Assembly (NCBI GenBank): GCA_046347945.1
Contig: JAXMFB010000008.1
Span: forward strand, 1 to 64,000
Source of the DNA: Zeimonas sp046347945
GTDB lineage: Bacteria; Pseudomonadota; Gammaproteobacteria; Burkholderiales; Burkholderiaceae_E
DNA length: 64,000 bases
Reading direction: 5' to 3'
Shown here: piece by piece, positions 1 through 6,715 of the stretch
Layout: each line of letters starts with the position of its first letter
Position numbering within the stretch: the first letter of the stretch is position 1
Notes under the pieces: model-generated
Told to the model about the DNA's origin: nothing
The model's input: only the letters and a program-made list of their open reading frames with translations
Databases searched by the model: none
Translations under genes and position numbers: made by a program

Positions 1-307
1 AGCGCAGCCCCCCGCCGAGGATCACGATCGCCTGCGGAGCGTCGCCGCGCGCCATCAGCGCGCGCAGCGCCGCCTCGTCGAGTGCGGGCCCGGCCTCGCG
101 CTCGAGCGGTGCGGCCAGTCGCCGGCCGACGCCCTGCGTCGAAAACGCCAGCGCCAGCACGACCCCGAGCACGGCGACTGCGCGGCCCGTGGCCGCACGG
201 GTGCGCCCGACCCAGAGCCCCAGCAGCACGAGCCAGAGGGGCCCGGCAGGCGGGAGCAGCAGCAGCTCGAGGCTGCGCTTGATCCCGACCGCGAGTTCGG
301 GAGACAC
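1..307 (-). CDS. ElyC/SanA/YdcF family protein, N-terminal part (partial)
   Basis: The reading frame opens with GTG at 307 and runs off the left edge, so only about 102 N-terminal residues are present. It has two hydrophobic stretches (around residues 10-25 and 38-50), then a short arginine-rich linker, then the start of the DUF218 domain with the motif AIVILGGG at the edge. This is the architecture of ElyC/YdcF-like inner-membrane proteins linked to envelope polysaccharide metabolism. It begins 3 nt after the propionyl-CoA synthetase stop in the same direction, so the two may be co-transcribed. The GTG is the only start available before the upstream in-frame stop. The fold assignment is good; the precise role is unknown. 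Confidence 0.7.
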   Translation of the reverse strand, partial: MSPELAVGIKRSLELLLLPPAGPLWLVLLGLWVGRTRAATGRAVAVLGVVLALAFSTQGVGRRLAAPLEREAGPALDEAALRALMARGDAPQAIVILGGGLR

Positions 308-310
308 CGC

Positions 311-2233
311 TCAGGTGCGCGAACCGAGCGCCTGGCGCAGCTGGTCGAGCGCTCCCGGATCCTCGATCGTGGTGAGGTCGCCCGGATCGCGCGCCTCGCA
401 GATTGCCTGGATCGAGCGCCGCAGCACCTTGCCCGAACGGGTCTTCGGCAGCAGCGTCACGAAGTGCACGCGCGAGGGCCGCGCCACTGCGCCGAGCTGC
501 TTGTCGACGGTGGCCATCAGCTCGCCCTCGAGCGCCATCCTCGCGTCGGGCGCGACGACTCGCGATGGATCCTTGAGCACCACGAACGCCATCGCGACCT
601 GCCCCTTCAGCGAGTCGGCGACGCCCACCACCGCGCACTCTGCCACCGCCGGATGGCTCGACAGGCTCTCCTCGATCTCGCGGGTGCCCAGCCGATGCCC
701 GGCGACGTTGATCACGTCGTCGGTGCGCCCGAGGATGAAGTAATAGCCGTCGGTGTCGCGGATCCCCCAGTCGAAGGTCGAGTACACCAGCCGTCCGGGG
801 ATCGTCGTGAAGTACGTCTTGACGAATCGCTCGTCGTCGCCCCACACGGTCTGCATGCAACCCGGCGGCAGCGGTGGAACGATCGCCACGACGCCCTTCT
901 GGTCGACGCCGACCTCCTCGCCCGTCTGCTCGTGCAGCAGGCGCAGGTCGTAGCCGTACATCGGCATGCCGGGCGAGCCCAGCCGCGTAGGTGTCTTCTC
1001 GACGCCGTGCGCGACGGTGAGGATCGGCCAGCCGGTCTCGGTCTGCCAGTAGTTGTCGATGATCGGCTTGCCCAGCGCCTCGCCGATCCAGCGCGCGGTC
1101 GGTTCGTCGAGGGGCTCGCCCGCCAGGAACAGCGCGCGCAGCGACGACAGGTCGTAGCGGGTCAGCCACGAGGGATCCTGCTTCTTGAGTACGCGGATCG
1201 CGGTGGGCGCGGAGAACATCACCGTCACGCGGTACTTTTCGACGAGCTTCCAGAGGATCCCCGCGTCGGGACGCAGCGGCGTGCCCTCGTACATGATCGT
1301 CGCCATGCCGGCGATCAGCGGCCCGTAGACGATGTACGAATGCCCGACCACCCAGCCGATGTCGCTGGTCGAGAAGTAGGTCTCGCCCGCGTTGGCGCAG
1401 AAGATGTACTTCATCGACGCAGCCAGCGCGACGGCATGGCCGCCGACGTCGCGCTGCACCCCCTTCGGGACGCCGGTCGTGCCCGAGGTGTACAGCGTGT
1501 AGCTGACCTCGTTGGACTCGAGCCACTCGATCGGCACGTCGTCGTCCAGGTGCCGCTCGCGCAGCGCGGCGTAGTCGTGGTCGCGTCCCGCGACGCGCTC
1601 GAACGGCGCGAGGCCCCGGTCGACCATCACGACGCCGGCGGGCTTGTTGCGGGCCATCCCGATCGCCGCGTCGAGCAGCGGCTTGTACGGGACGACCTTG
1701 CCGGCACGCGAGCCCGCGTCGGCACTGACCACCAGCAGCGGGCTCGCATCGTCGATGCGGCTGGCGAGGCTGTGCGACGCGAAGCCGCCGAACACCACCG
1801 AATGAATCGCGCCGATCCGCGCGCACGCCAGCATCGCGAACGCGGCCTCGGGAATCATCGGCATGTAGATCAGCACCCGGTCGCCCCGTTTCACGCCCAG
1901 CGCGCGCATGATCGCCGCCATGCGCACCACCTCGCGATGAAGCTCGCCGAAGGTGTAGACGCGCTCGCTGTCGGTCTCGGTCGACACGTGGATCAGGGCC
2001 GGCGAATCGCGGCGGCTCGCCAGGTGGCGGTCGATCGCGTTGTGGCACAGGTTGGTGCGGCCGCCGACGAACCAGCGCGTGAACGGCGGGTTCGAGTAGT
2101 CGAGCACGCGGCCGAACGGCTCGTGCCAGTCGATCAGCGCTGCCTGCTCGGCCCAGAAGCCCTCACGATCGGCGATCGACCGCGCATGGAACTCCTTCAG
2201 CGATGTGGCCATCGTTGCGTCGCCTGCACCCAT
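311..2233 (-). CDS. prpE: propionate-CoA ligase (propionyl-CoA synthetase)
   Basis: An AMP-forming acyl-CoA synthetase of about 640 residues, the usual PrpE size. It activates propionate to propionyl-CoA via an adenylate, feeding the methylcitrate pathway. The N-terminal ACAS_N segment, the YTSGTTGVPKG phosphate loop, the NYWQTETG adenylate motif and the C-terminal KTRSGKVLRR motif with the catalytic lysine are all visible. The segment FTRWFVGGRTNLCHN is typical of PrpE rather than Acs. I chose the ATG at 2233 because AAGGAG lies 8 nt upstream; an internal ATG at 2212 is the alternative. No prpBCD genes are adjacent. Propionate preference is inferred from family resemblance. Confidence 0.9.
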   Translation of the reverse strand: MGAGDATMATSLKEFHARSIADREGFWAEQAALIDWHEPFGRVLDYSNPPFTRWFVGGRTNLCHNAIDRHLASRRDSPALIHVSTETDSERVYTFGELHREVVRMAAIMRALGVKRGDRVLIYMPMIPEAAFAMLACARIGAIHSVVFGGFASHSLASRIDDASPLLVVSADAGSRAGKVVPYKPLLDAAIGMARNKPAGVVMVDRGLAPFERVAGRDHDYAALRERHLDDDVPIEWLESNEVSYTLYTSGTTGVPKGVQRDVGGHAVALAASMKYIFCANAGETYFSTSDIGWVVGHSYIVYGPLIAGMATIMYEGTPLRPDAGILWKLVEKYRVTVMFSAPTAIRVLKKQDPSWLTRYDLSSLRALFLAGEPLDEPTARWIGEALGKPIIDNYWQTETGWPILTVAHGVEKTPTRLGSPGMPMYGYDLRLLHEQTGEEVGVDQKGVVAIVPPLPPGCMQTVWGDDERFVKTYFTTIPGRLVYSTFDWGIRDTDGYYFILGRTDDVINVAGHRLGTREIEESLSSHPAVAECAVVGVADSLKGQVAMAFVVLKDPSRVVAPDARMALEGELMATVDKQLGAVARPSRVHFVTLLPKTRSGKVLRRSIQAICEARDPGDLTTIEDPGALDQLRQALGSRT

Positions 2234-2314
2234 GCCCCGCTCTCCTTCACGCCTGCATTGCCCGCCCCGCGCCCATTCTACGACCACCCCTGACATTCGC
2301 CTTACGGCCGGGTT

Positions 2315-2343
2315 TTGACACCCCGGGTGAATTCTCCTAGGCT
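2315..2343 (+). promoter_or_regulatory. sigma-70 type promoter of the NlpC/P60 gene
   Basis: A perfect -35 hexamer TTGACA (2315-2320) is followed after 17 nt by TAGGCT (2338-2343). The expected transcription start is at about 2350, which is the A of the ATG, so the mRNA may be leaderless. Confidence 0.5.
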
Positions 2344-2349
2344 GCCGCG

Positions 2350-3098
2350 ATGCCGACGCGGACAGCCTTCAGCGCCTCGCGCACCCCTCGACCGGGCGAC
2401 CTGCAGCGGGCGTCGCAGCAGCGCGTCCGGACGGCCGCGCTGAGGACGCTGGCCCTGCTCGCAGTGCCGGCATGCCTCTCGCTGGGCGCCGCGTCGCCGG
2501 CACGCGCTGTCGACACCGCGACCCCGAACCGACACGTGAAGGCACGCGGACCGGCGCCGAGCTTGTCATCCGTTCGCTGGCGCTGCTGGGCGTGCAGTAC
2601 CGGTTCGGCGGGAACTCTCCCGACACCGGGCTCGACTGCAGCGGCCTCGTTCGGCACGTCTACCAGGGTGCGCTGGGATTGGTGCTGCCGCGCCGGTCGG
2701 AGGAAATCAGCCGCAAAGGCGAATCGGTGTCGCTCGACCAGTTGCGTCCCGGCGACCTGGTGTTCTTCAACACGCTGCGGCGCGCCTTCTCGCACGTCGG
2801 CATCTACATCGGCGGGAACCGGTTCGTGCATGCGCCCTCGCGCGGCGGACAGGTCCGTGTCGAGCACATCGACAACCGCTACTGGATGTCCCGCTTCAAC
2901 GGCGCGCGACGCATCCCCGGCTCGGAGGCGCCGGCCTATACCTACGCCGGCCTGCACGGTACCCCGTTGCAGCAAGAGACCGCAGCGCCCGCCATCGATG
3001 CAGCATGGGGCGGCGTTGGCACGTCCGGGAGCGTCGCGGCGCCGGTGGCGGTACCCGGCGCAGTCGACGTGACCTCGTCCTGGCGCTCGCCCTACTGA
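2350..3098 (+). pseudogene. NlpC/P60 family cell-wall hydrolase, frameshifted
   Basis: The ATG at 2350 opens a frame with a basic n-region and a signal peptide ending in an ASPARA-type cleavage site near residue 54. The catalytic domain then continues in a different frame. That domain has LDCSGLVRHVYQ (nucleophile Cys), RPGDLVFF, FSHVGIYIGG (catalytic His) and FVHAPSRGG, the signature of NlpC/P60 peptidoglycan endopeptidases. Joining the parts needs one extra base somewhere in about 2535-2560. An ATG at 2472 in the catalytic frame lacks any export signal and is unlikely to be the real start. The 3' end overlaps the convergent DUF2325 gene by 7 bp. The break could be a sequencing indel or a real lesion. 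Confidence 0.75.
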
Positions 3099-3409
3099 CG
3101 AACGCACCCTGGCCGGCGGGGGCACCAGGCGCAGGTCTCGAGCGCGCCCTGAAGGCTGCAGGTCGAACGCCGGCAGGCGAGCACGCGCAGGCCCTGCCGA
3201 CGGGCGGCATCGCGGTAACTGCGCATCACGTTGTGGCCGAGGAAATCGGTGAACAGGATCAACAGGTCGACGCCCGACGGCACGGCTCGATCGGCCCGCT
3301 GCGACGAGGGGTCCCGGCCCGAAACGTGCCGCATCACCGAGATGCCGTACTCGGTCAGCAGCTGCGGAATGTTGCCCAGGCGATCGGCGCCCACGACCAG
3401 AGCCTTCAT
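3092..3409 (-). CDS. DUF2325 family protein
   Basis: A small protein of 105 residues beginning MKALVVGADRLGNIP, the typical opening of DUF2325 proteins. It has a central LLILFTDFLGHNVM segment and a cysteine-rich C-terminus (CRRSTCSLQ and CAWCPRRPGC) that could bind metal. The ATG at 3409 follows GGAAGGGGGAACG, a good ribosome-binding site. Longer in-frame extensions would read through the Fur-box region and are rejected. It is divergent from an iron-binding protein gene across a shared regulatory gap, which suggests an iron-responsive role. The biochemical function is not known to me. Confidence 0.75.
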   Translation of the reverse strand: MKALVVGADRLGNIPQLLTEYGISVMRHVSGRDPSSQRADRAVPSGVDLLILFTDFLGHNVMRSYRDAARRQGLRVLACRRSTCSLQGALETCAWCPRRPGCVRQ

Positions 3410-3450
3410 CGTTCCCCCTTCCGGCTTTCGGGCGCTCCGACGAGCCCCAC

Positions 3451-3473
3451 ATGCGAATAATAACCATTCGCAT
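3451..3473. promoter_or_regulatory. Fur box in a divergent promoter
   Basis: A perfect 8-bp inverted repeat, ATGCGAAT-N7-ATTCGCAT. Its central 19 bp (3453-3471) match the classical Fur consensus GATAATGATAATCATTATC at 13 of 19 positions by my alignment. It lies 42 bp upstream of the DUF2325 start and 85 bp upstream of the iron-binding protein start. A second, weaker AT-rich box-like stretch follows around 3488-3506. Confidence 0.7.
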
Positions 3474-3557
3474 GCGCGAGTCAACACTATTGCGATTGGT
3501 TCTCGTTTTTATTAGACTCGCCACACCCCATCCCAACCGACCTGGAACGCCCCTTCG

Positions 3558-4604
3558 ATGACGCGACCCACGTTTCACGGCCTCCTGAGCGCCGTCCTGC
3601 TGGCCGGCGCCGCCGCCGCGCCGGCCCTCGCCGAGGAAAAGGTGCTGAACCTCTACTCGGCGCGCCACTACCAGACGGACGAGGCCCTTTACGCCGACTT
3701 CACCCGGCAGACCGGCATCCGCATCAACCGCATCGAGGCCGGCGACGAGGCGCTGCTCGAGCGCCTGCGCAGCGAGGGCGCCAGGAGCCCGGCCGACGTG
3801 GTGCTGCTGGTCGACGCCGCGCGCCTGTGGAAGGCACAGGTCGAAGGCATGTTCCAGCCCGTCAAGTCGGCAACGCTGCAGGCGAGGATTCCGGCCTCGT
3901 TGCGTGCGAAGGACGACGGCCACGGCAGCGAGTGGTTCGGCGTGTCCACGCGCGCCCGCGTGATCGTCTACAGCAAGGCGCGCGTCGACCCTGCGCTCGT
4001 GCAGGACTACGCCGACCTGGCGCGCCCGGAACTCAAGGGCAAGGTGTGCACGCGCTCGGGCGCGCACCCCTACATGCTGTCGCTGATCGGTGCGATGTCC
4101 GAGCGCCTCGGCGAGCAGAAGGCCGAACAGTGGGCAAGCGGCGTCGTGGCCAACTTCGCACGCAAGCCTCGCGGCGGCGATACCGACCAGATCCGCGCCG
4201 TGGCCAGCGGCGAATGCGGCGTCGCGCTGACCAATACCTATTACCTGGTGCGACTGATGCGCTCGGAGAAGCCCGCCGACAAGGAAGTGGTCGCGCGAAT
4301 CGGCGTCGTCTGGCCCGACCAGAAGGGCTTCGGCACGCACGTCAACGTATCGGGAGCGGGCGTGGCGAAGAACGCGCCGAACCGCGGGAACGCGATCCGC
4401 TTCCTCGAGTACCTCGCCAGCGATTCCGCGCAGGCCTACCTGGCCGACGGCAACAACGAGTGGCCGGTGGTCGCTGGCGTGAAGATCCACAACCCCGAAC
4501 TCGAATCGCTCGGGAAGTTCAAGGCCGACGCGCTGCCGATCGCTTCGATCGGTCGCGCGCAGATCACCGCGTCGAAGATCATCGACCGCGTCGGCTGGCG
4601 CTGA
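3558..4604 (+). CDS. Fe(3+) ABC transporter periplasmic substrate-binding protein
   Basis: A 348-residue extracellular solute-binding protein of the FbpA/FutA type. It has a signal peptide with cleavage after ALA (about residue 25), then the mature start EEKVLNLYSARHYQTD, where the tyrosine region contributes to ferric iron binding in this family. TNTYYLVRL near residue 225 supplies the paired tyrosines expected of iron ligands. It should capture ferric iron in the periplasm for an ABC importer, but no permease or ATPase gene is adjacent. A Fur box lies in the upstream gap, consistent with iron repression. The family call is firm; the metal is inferred from the motifs and the Fur box. Confidence 0.87.
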   Translation: MTRPTFHGLLSAVLLAGAAAAPALAEEKVLNLYSARHYQTDEALYADFTRQTGIRINRIEAGDEALLERLRSEGARSPADVVLLVDAARLWKAQVEGMFQPVKSATLQARIPASLRAKDDGHGSEWFGVSTRARVIVYSKARVDPALVQDYADLARPELKGKVCTRSGAHPYMLSLIGAMSERLGEQKAEQWASGVVANFARKPRGGDTDQIRAVASGECGVALTNTYYLVRLMRSEKPADKEVVARIGVVWPDQKGFGTHVNVSGAGVAKNAPNRGNAIRFLEYLASDSAQAYLADGNNEWPVVAGVKIHNPELESLGKFKADALPIASIGRAQITASKIIDRVGWR

Positions 4605-4645
4605 CCCGGCCCGGCGCTCGCGCCGCGCAAGTCGGGTCCGCGGGG

Positions 4646-4996
4646 TCAGGCCTGCGCCGCGATGACCTTGATCTCGACGCGGTACCCGGGCGCGGCCAGG
4701 CGCGCCTCGACGGTCGCACGTGCCGGCGTGCGGCCCGCGGGCACCCACGCGTCCCAGACCGCGTTCATGGCGGCGAAGTCGCCAATGTCGGCGAGAAAGA
4801 TCTGCACCTGCAGGATGAGGGTGCGGTCGCTGCCCGCTTCGGCGAGCAGCCGGTCGATCGATGCGAGCACCTGGCGCGTCTGCCCCGCGACGTCGGCGGA
4901 AGCGTCCTCGGCCACCTGGCCGGCCAGGTAGACCACGCCGTTGTGGATGGTGGCCTCGCACATGCGCGGGCCGACGTGCAGTCGCTCGATGGTCAT
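4646..4996 (-). CDS. RidA family (YjgF/YER057c) protein
   Basis: A 116-residue single-domain RidA-family protein with VYLAGQVAED near the N-terminus and the conserved PARATVEARLAAPGYRVEI block carrying the Arg and Glu of the family's active site. RidA proteins hydrolyse reactive enamine/imine intermediates in the cytoplasm. The ATG overlaps the stop of the upstream hydrolase by 4 bp (ATGA), so the two are translationally coupled. The hydrolase partner suggests a catabolic pair rather than housekeeping RidA, but the substrate is unknown. Confidence 0.88.
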   Translation of the reverse strand: MTIERLHVGPRMCEATIHNGVVYLAGQVAEDASADVAGQTRQVLASIDRLLAEAGSDRTLILQVQIFLADIGDFAAMNAVWDAWVPAGRTPARATVEARLAAPGYRVEIKVIAAQA

Positions 4997-5871
4997 CGAA
5001 ACTCCCCGGACAGAAATGATTCGACCGCCGCGATCTGCTCGGCAGCGATGAACGTCGGCGCGTGGCCGACGCCGTCGAATTCGACGCAGCGCGCTCTGGG
5101 GCCGCGCTGCGACATCGACTTCGCCGTGGCGGCGGACAGGATGTCGGACTGCGCACCGCGCGTCACCAGCGTCGGGCAGCGGATCGCGTCGTAGACCGGC
5201 CAGAGGTCGGGCGCCCGCGCGGCGCCCTGCTCGCGAAACGGCACCGCGATGGCGGGATCGTAGGCGAACGTCCAGCCGCCCTCGCGGCGGACCAGGTAGT
5301 TGCGCGTGAGCAGCCGGAACTGGTCGTCGGTGTGCGGCCCGAAATCGCGCATCAGCTCACGCAACGCCGCTACCCCTTCGGCCTCGGTGGCGAACAGCGG
5401 ATCCTGTCCGACGTAGCCGCCGATGCGCGCCAGGCCGGCCGCGTCGACCACGGGCCCGACGTCGTTGAGCACCAGCGCCGAAATCGGCGTGCCCGGCATC
5501 GCCGCGAGCAGCATGCCGATGATCCCGCCCATCGAGGTGCCGACCCACGCCACCCGCTCGACGTCGAGGCGCGCCACGAGGGTCACGCAGTCGGCGACGT
5601 ATTGCGGCGGCACGTAGAGATGCGGGTCGGCCACGCGATCGGATCGCCCGCGCCCGATCATGTCGGGGCAGACGACGCGCCATCGTTGCGACAGCTTCGC
5701 CGCGAGCGCGTCGAAGTCGCGCCCGTTGCGCGTCAGGCCGTGCGCGCAGATGACCGTGGACACCCCCGCAGGGTTCGCCCCGGCGGCCGGCGGCAGCCAC
5801 TCCCAGTAGGCGAGCCGGTGCGGGCCCTTGGGGTTGGCGCAGGTGACGTGGCGCAGCAATGGTTCGAGCAT
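4993..5871 (-). CDS. alpha/beta hydrolase
   Basis: A 292-residue alpha/beta hydrolase with an oxyanion-hole CAHGLTRNGRDFD segment, the nucleophile elbow GTSMGG (Ser113) and a C-terminal FDGVGHAP with the catalytic His near residue 270. DMIGRGRSD before the elbow and the overall length are typical of carboxylesterase/lactonase-like members. The stop overlaps the ridA-like start by 4 bp. The start lies only about 60 bp from the divergent 3-hydroxybutyrate dehydrogenase start, so the promoters share one short gap. The substrate cannot be deduced. Confidence 0.87.
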   Translation of the reverse strand: MLEPLLRHVTCANPKGPHRLAYWEWLPPAAGANPAGVSTVICAHGLTRNGRDFDALAAKLSQRWRVVCPDMIGRGRSDRVADPHLYVPPQYVADCVTLVARLDVERVAWVGTSMGGIIGMLLAAMPGTPISALVLNDVGPVVDAAGLARIGGYVGQDPLFATEAEGVAALRELMRDFGPHTDDQFRLLTRNYLVRREGGWTFAYDPAIAVPFREQGAARAPDLWPVYDAIRCPTLVTRGAQSDILSAATAKSMSQRGPRARCVEFDGVGHAPTFIAAEQIAAVESFLSGEFR

Positions 5872-5875
5872 CGGA

Positions 5876-5902
5876 GGGAGCCGCTACGTTGGGAGCCGCT
5901 AC
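5876..5902. repeat. 12-bp tandem direct repeat in a divergent promoter gap
   Basis: GGGAGCCGCTAC occurs twice, at 5876-5887 and 5891-5902, with a period of 15 bp. The second copy runs into TACAAT (5900-5905), a -10-like hexamer for the dehydrogenase gene. It could be a replication slippage product or a duplicated operator. Confidence 0.7.
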
Positions 5903-5932
5903 AATGGCCCGGGAATTGTACAGGGAGGGATC

Positions 5933-6715
5933 ATGCTCGAAGGCAAGCTCGCGCTCGTCACCGGTTCCACCAGCGGCATCGGGCTCGGCATCGCGCGAGC
6001 GCTGGCTCGGCAGCGGGCGAACCTGGTGCTCAACGGCTTCGGCGACGCGACCGAGATCGAGCGGCTGCGCGCCGAGCTGGCGTCGTCGTTCGGCGTCGAA
6101 GTGACCTACGAGGGCGCGGACCTGTCGAAACCCGCAGAGATCGAGGCGATGTTCACGCGGATCGCTGCGCGCGGGACATCGGTCGACATCCTGGTCAACA
6201 ACGCCGGCATCCAGCACGTCGCGCCGGTCGAGCGTTTCCCCACCGAGCGCTGGGACGCGGTGATCGCCATCAACCTGTCGGCCGCCTTCCACGCGACGCG
6301 TTGCGCGTTGCCGGCCATGCAGAAACGAAACTGGGGCCGCATCGTCAACATCGCGTCGACCCACGGCCTGGTCGCTTCGGTCGAGAAGTCGGCCTACGTC
6401 GCCGCCAAGCACGGCATCGTCGGGCTCACGAAAGTCGTCGCGCTCGAGAACGCGCGCACCGGCATCACCTGCAACGCGATCTGCCCGGGATGGGTGCTCA
6501 CGCCACTGGTGCAGAAGCAGATCGACGCGCGCGCGGCGCAGTCGGGGCAGACCGTCGAACAGGCGAAGATCGCGCTGGTATCCGAGAAGCAGCCGTCGCA
6601 GGAGTTCGTCACGCCCGAGCAACTCGGCGAGCTGACGGCGTTCCTGTGCTCGCCCGCGGCCTCGCAGGTGCGCGGCGCGGCGTGGGCGATGGACGGGGGC
6701 TGGACGGCCCAATAG
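5933..6715 (+). CDS. (R)-3-hydroxybutyrate dehydrogenase (SDR family)
   Basis: A 260-residue short-chain dehydrogenase that oxidises 3-hydroxybutyrate to acetoacetate with NAD, the last step of polyhydroxybutyrate degradation. It shows the Rossmann motif TGSTSGIG (residues 10-17), NNAG (89-92), and the catalytic Ser142, Tyr155 and Lys159 (SAYVAAKHG). NAICPGWVLTPLV and the C-terminal GAAWAMDGGWTAQ are characteristic of BdhA. The ATG at 5933 has AGGGAGGG just upstream; a longer in-frame extension from 5828 runs antisense through the hydrolase start and is rejected. Its 3' end is overlapped by the convergent comEC tail for about 107 bp. Confidence 0.92.
   Translation: MLEGKLALVTGSTSGIGLGIARALARQRANLVLNGFGDATEIERLRAELASSFGVEVTYEGADLSKPAEIEAMFTRIAARGTSVDILVNNAGIQHVAPVERFPTERWDAVIAINLSAAFHATRCALPAMQKRNWGRIVNIASTHGLVASVEKSAYVAAKHGIVGLTKVVALENARTGITCNAICPGWVLTPLVQKQIDARAAQSGQTVEQAKIALVSEKQPSQEFVTPEQLGELTAFLCSPAASQVRGAAWAMDGGWTAQ

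Noticed and set aside
2472..3098. The ATG at 2472 as the true start of the NlpC/P60 protein
   Set aside because: It would remove the signal peptide and leave an Arg-rich, non-homologous N-terminus, whereas the frame from 2350 has a clear signal peptide.
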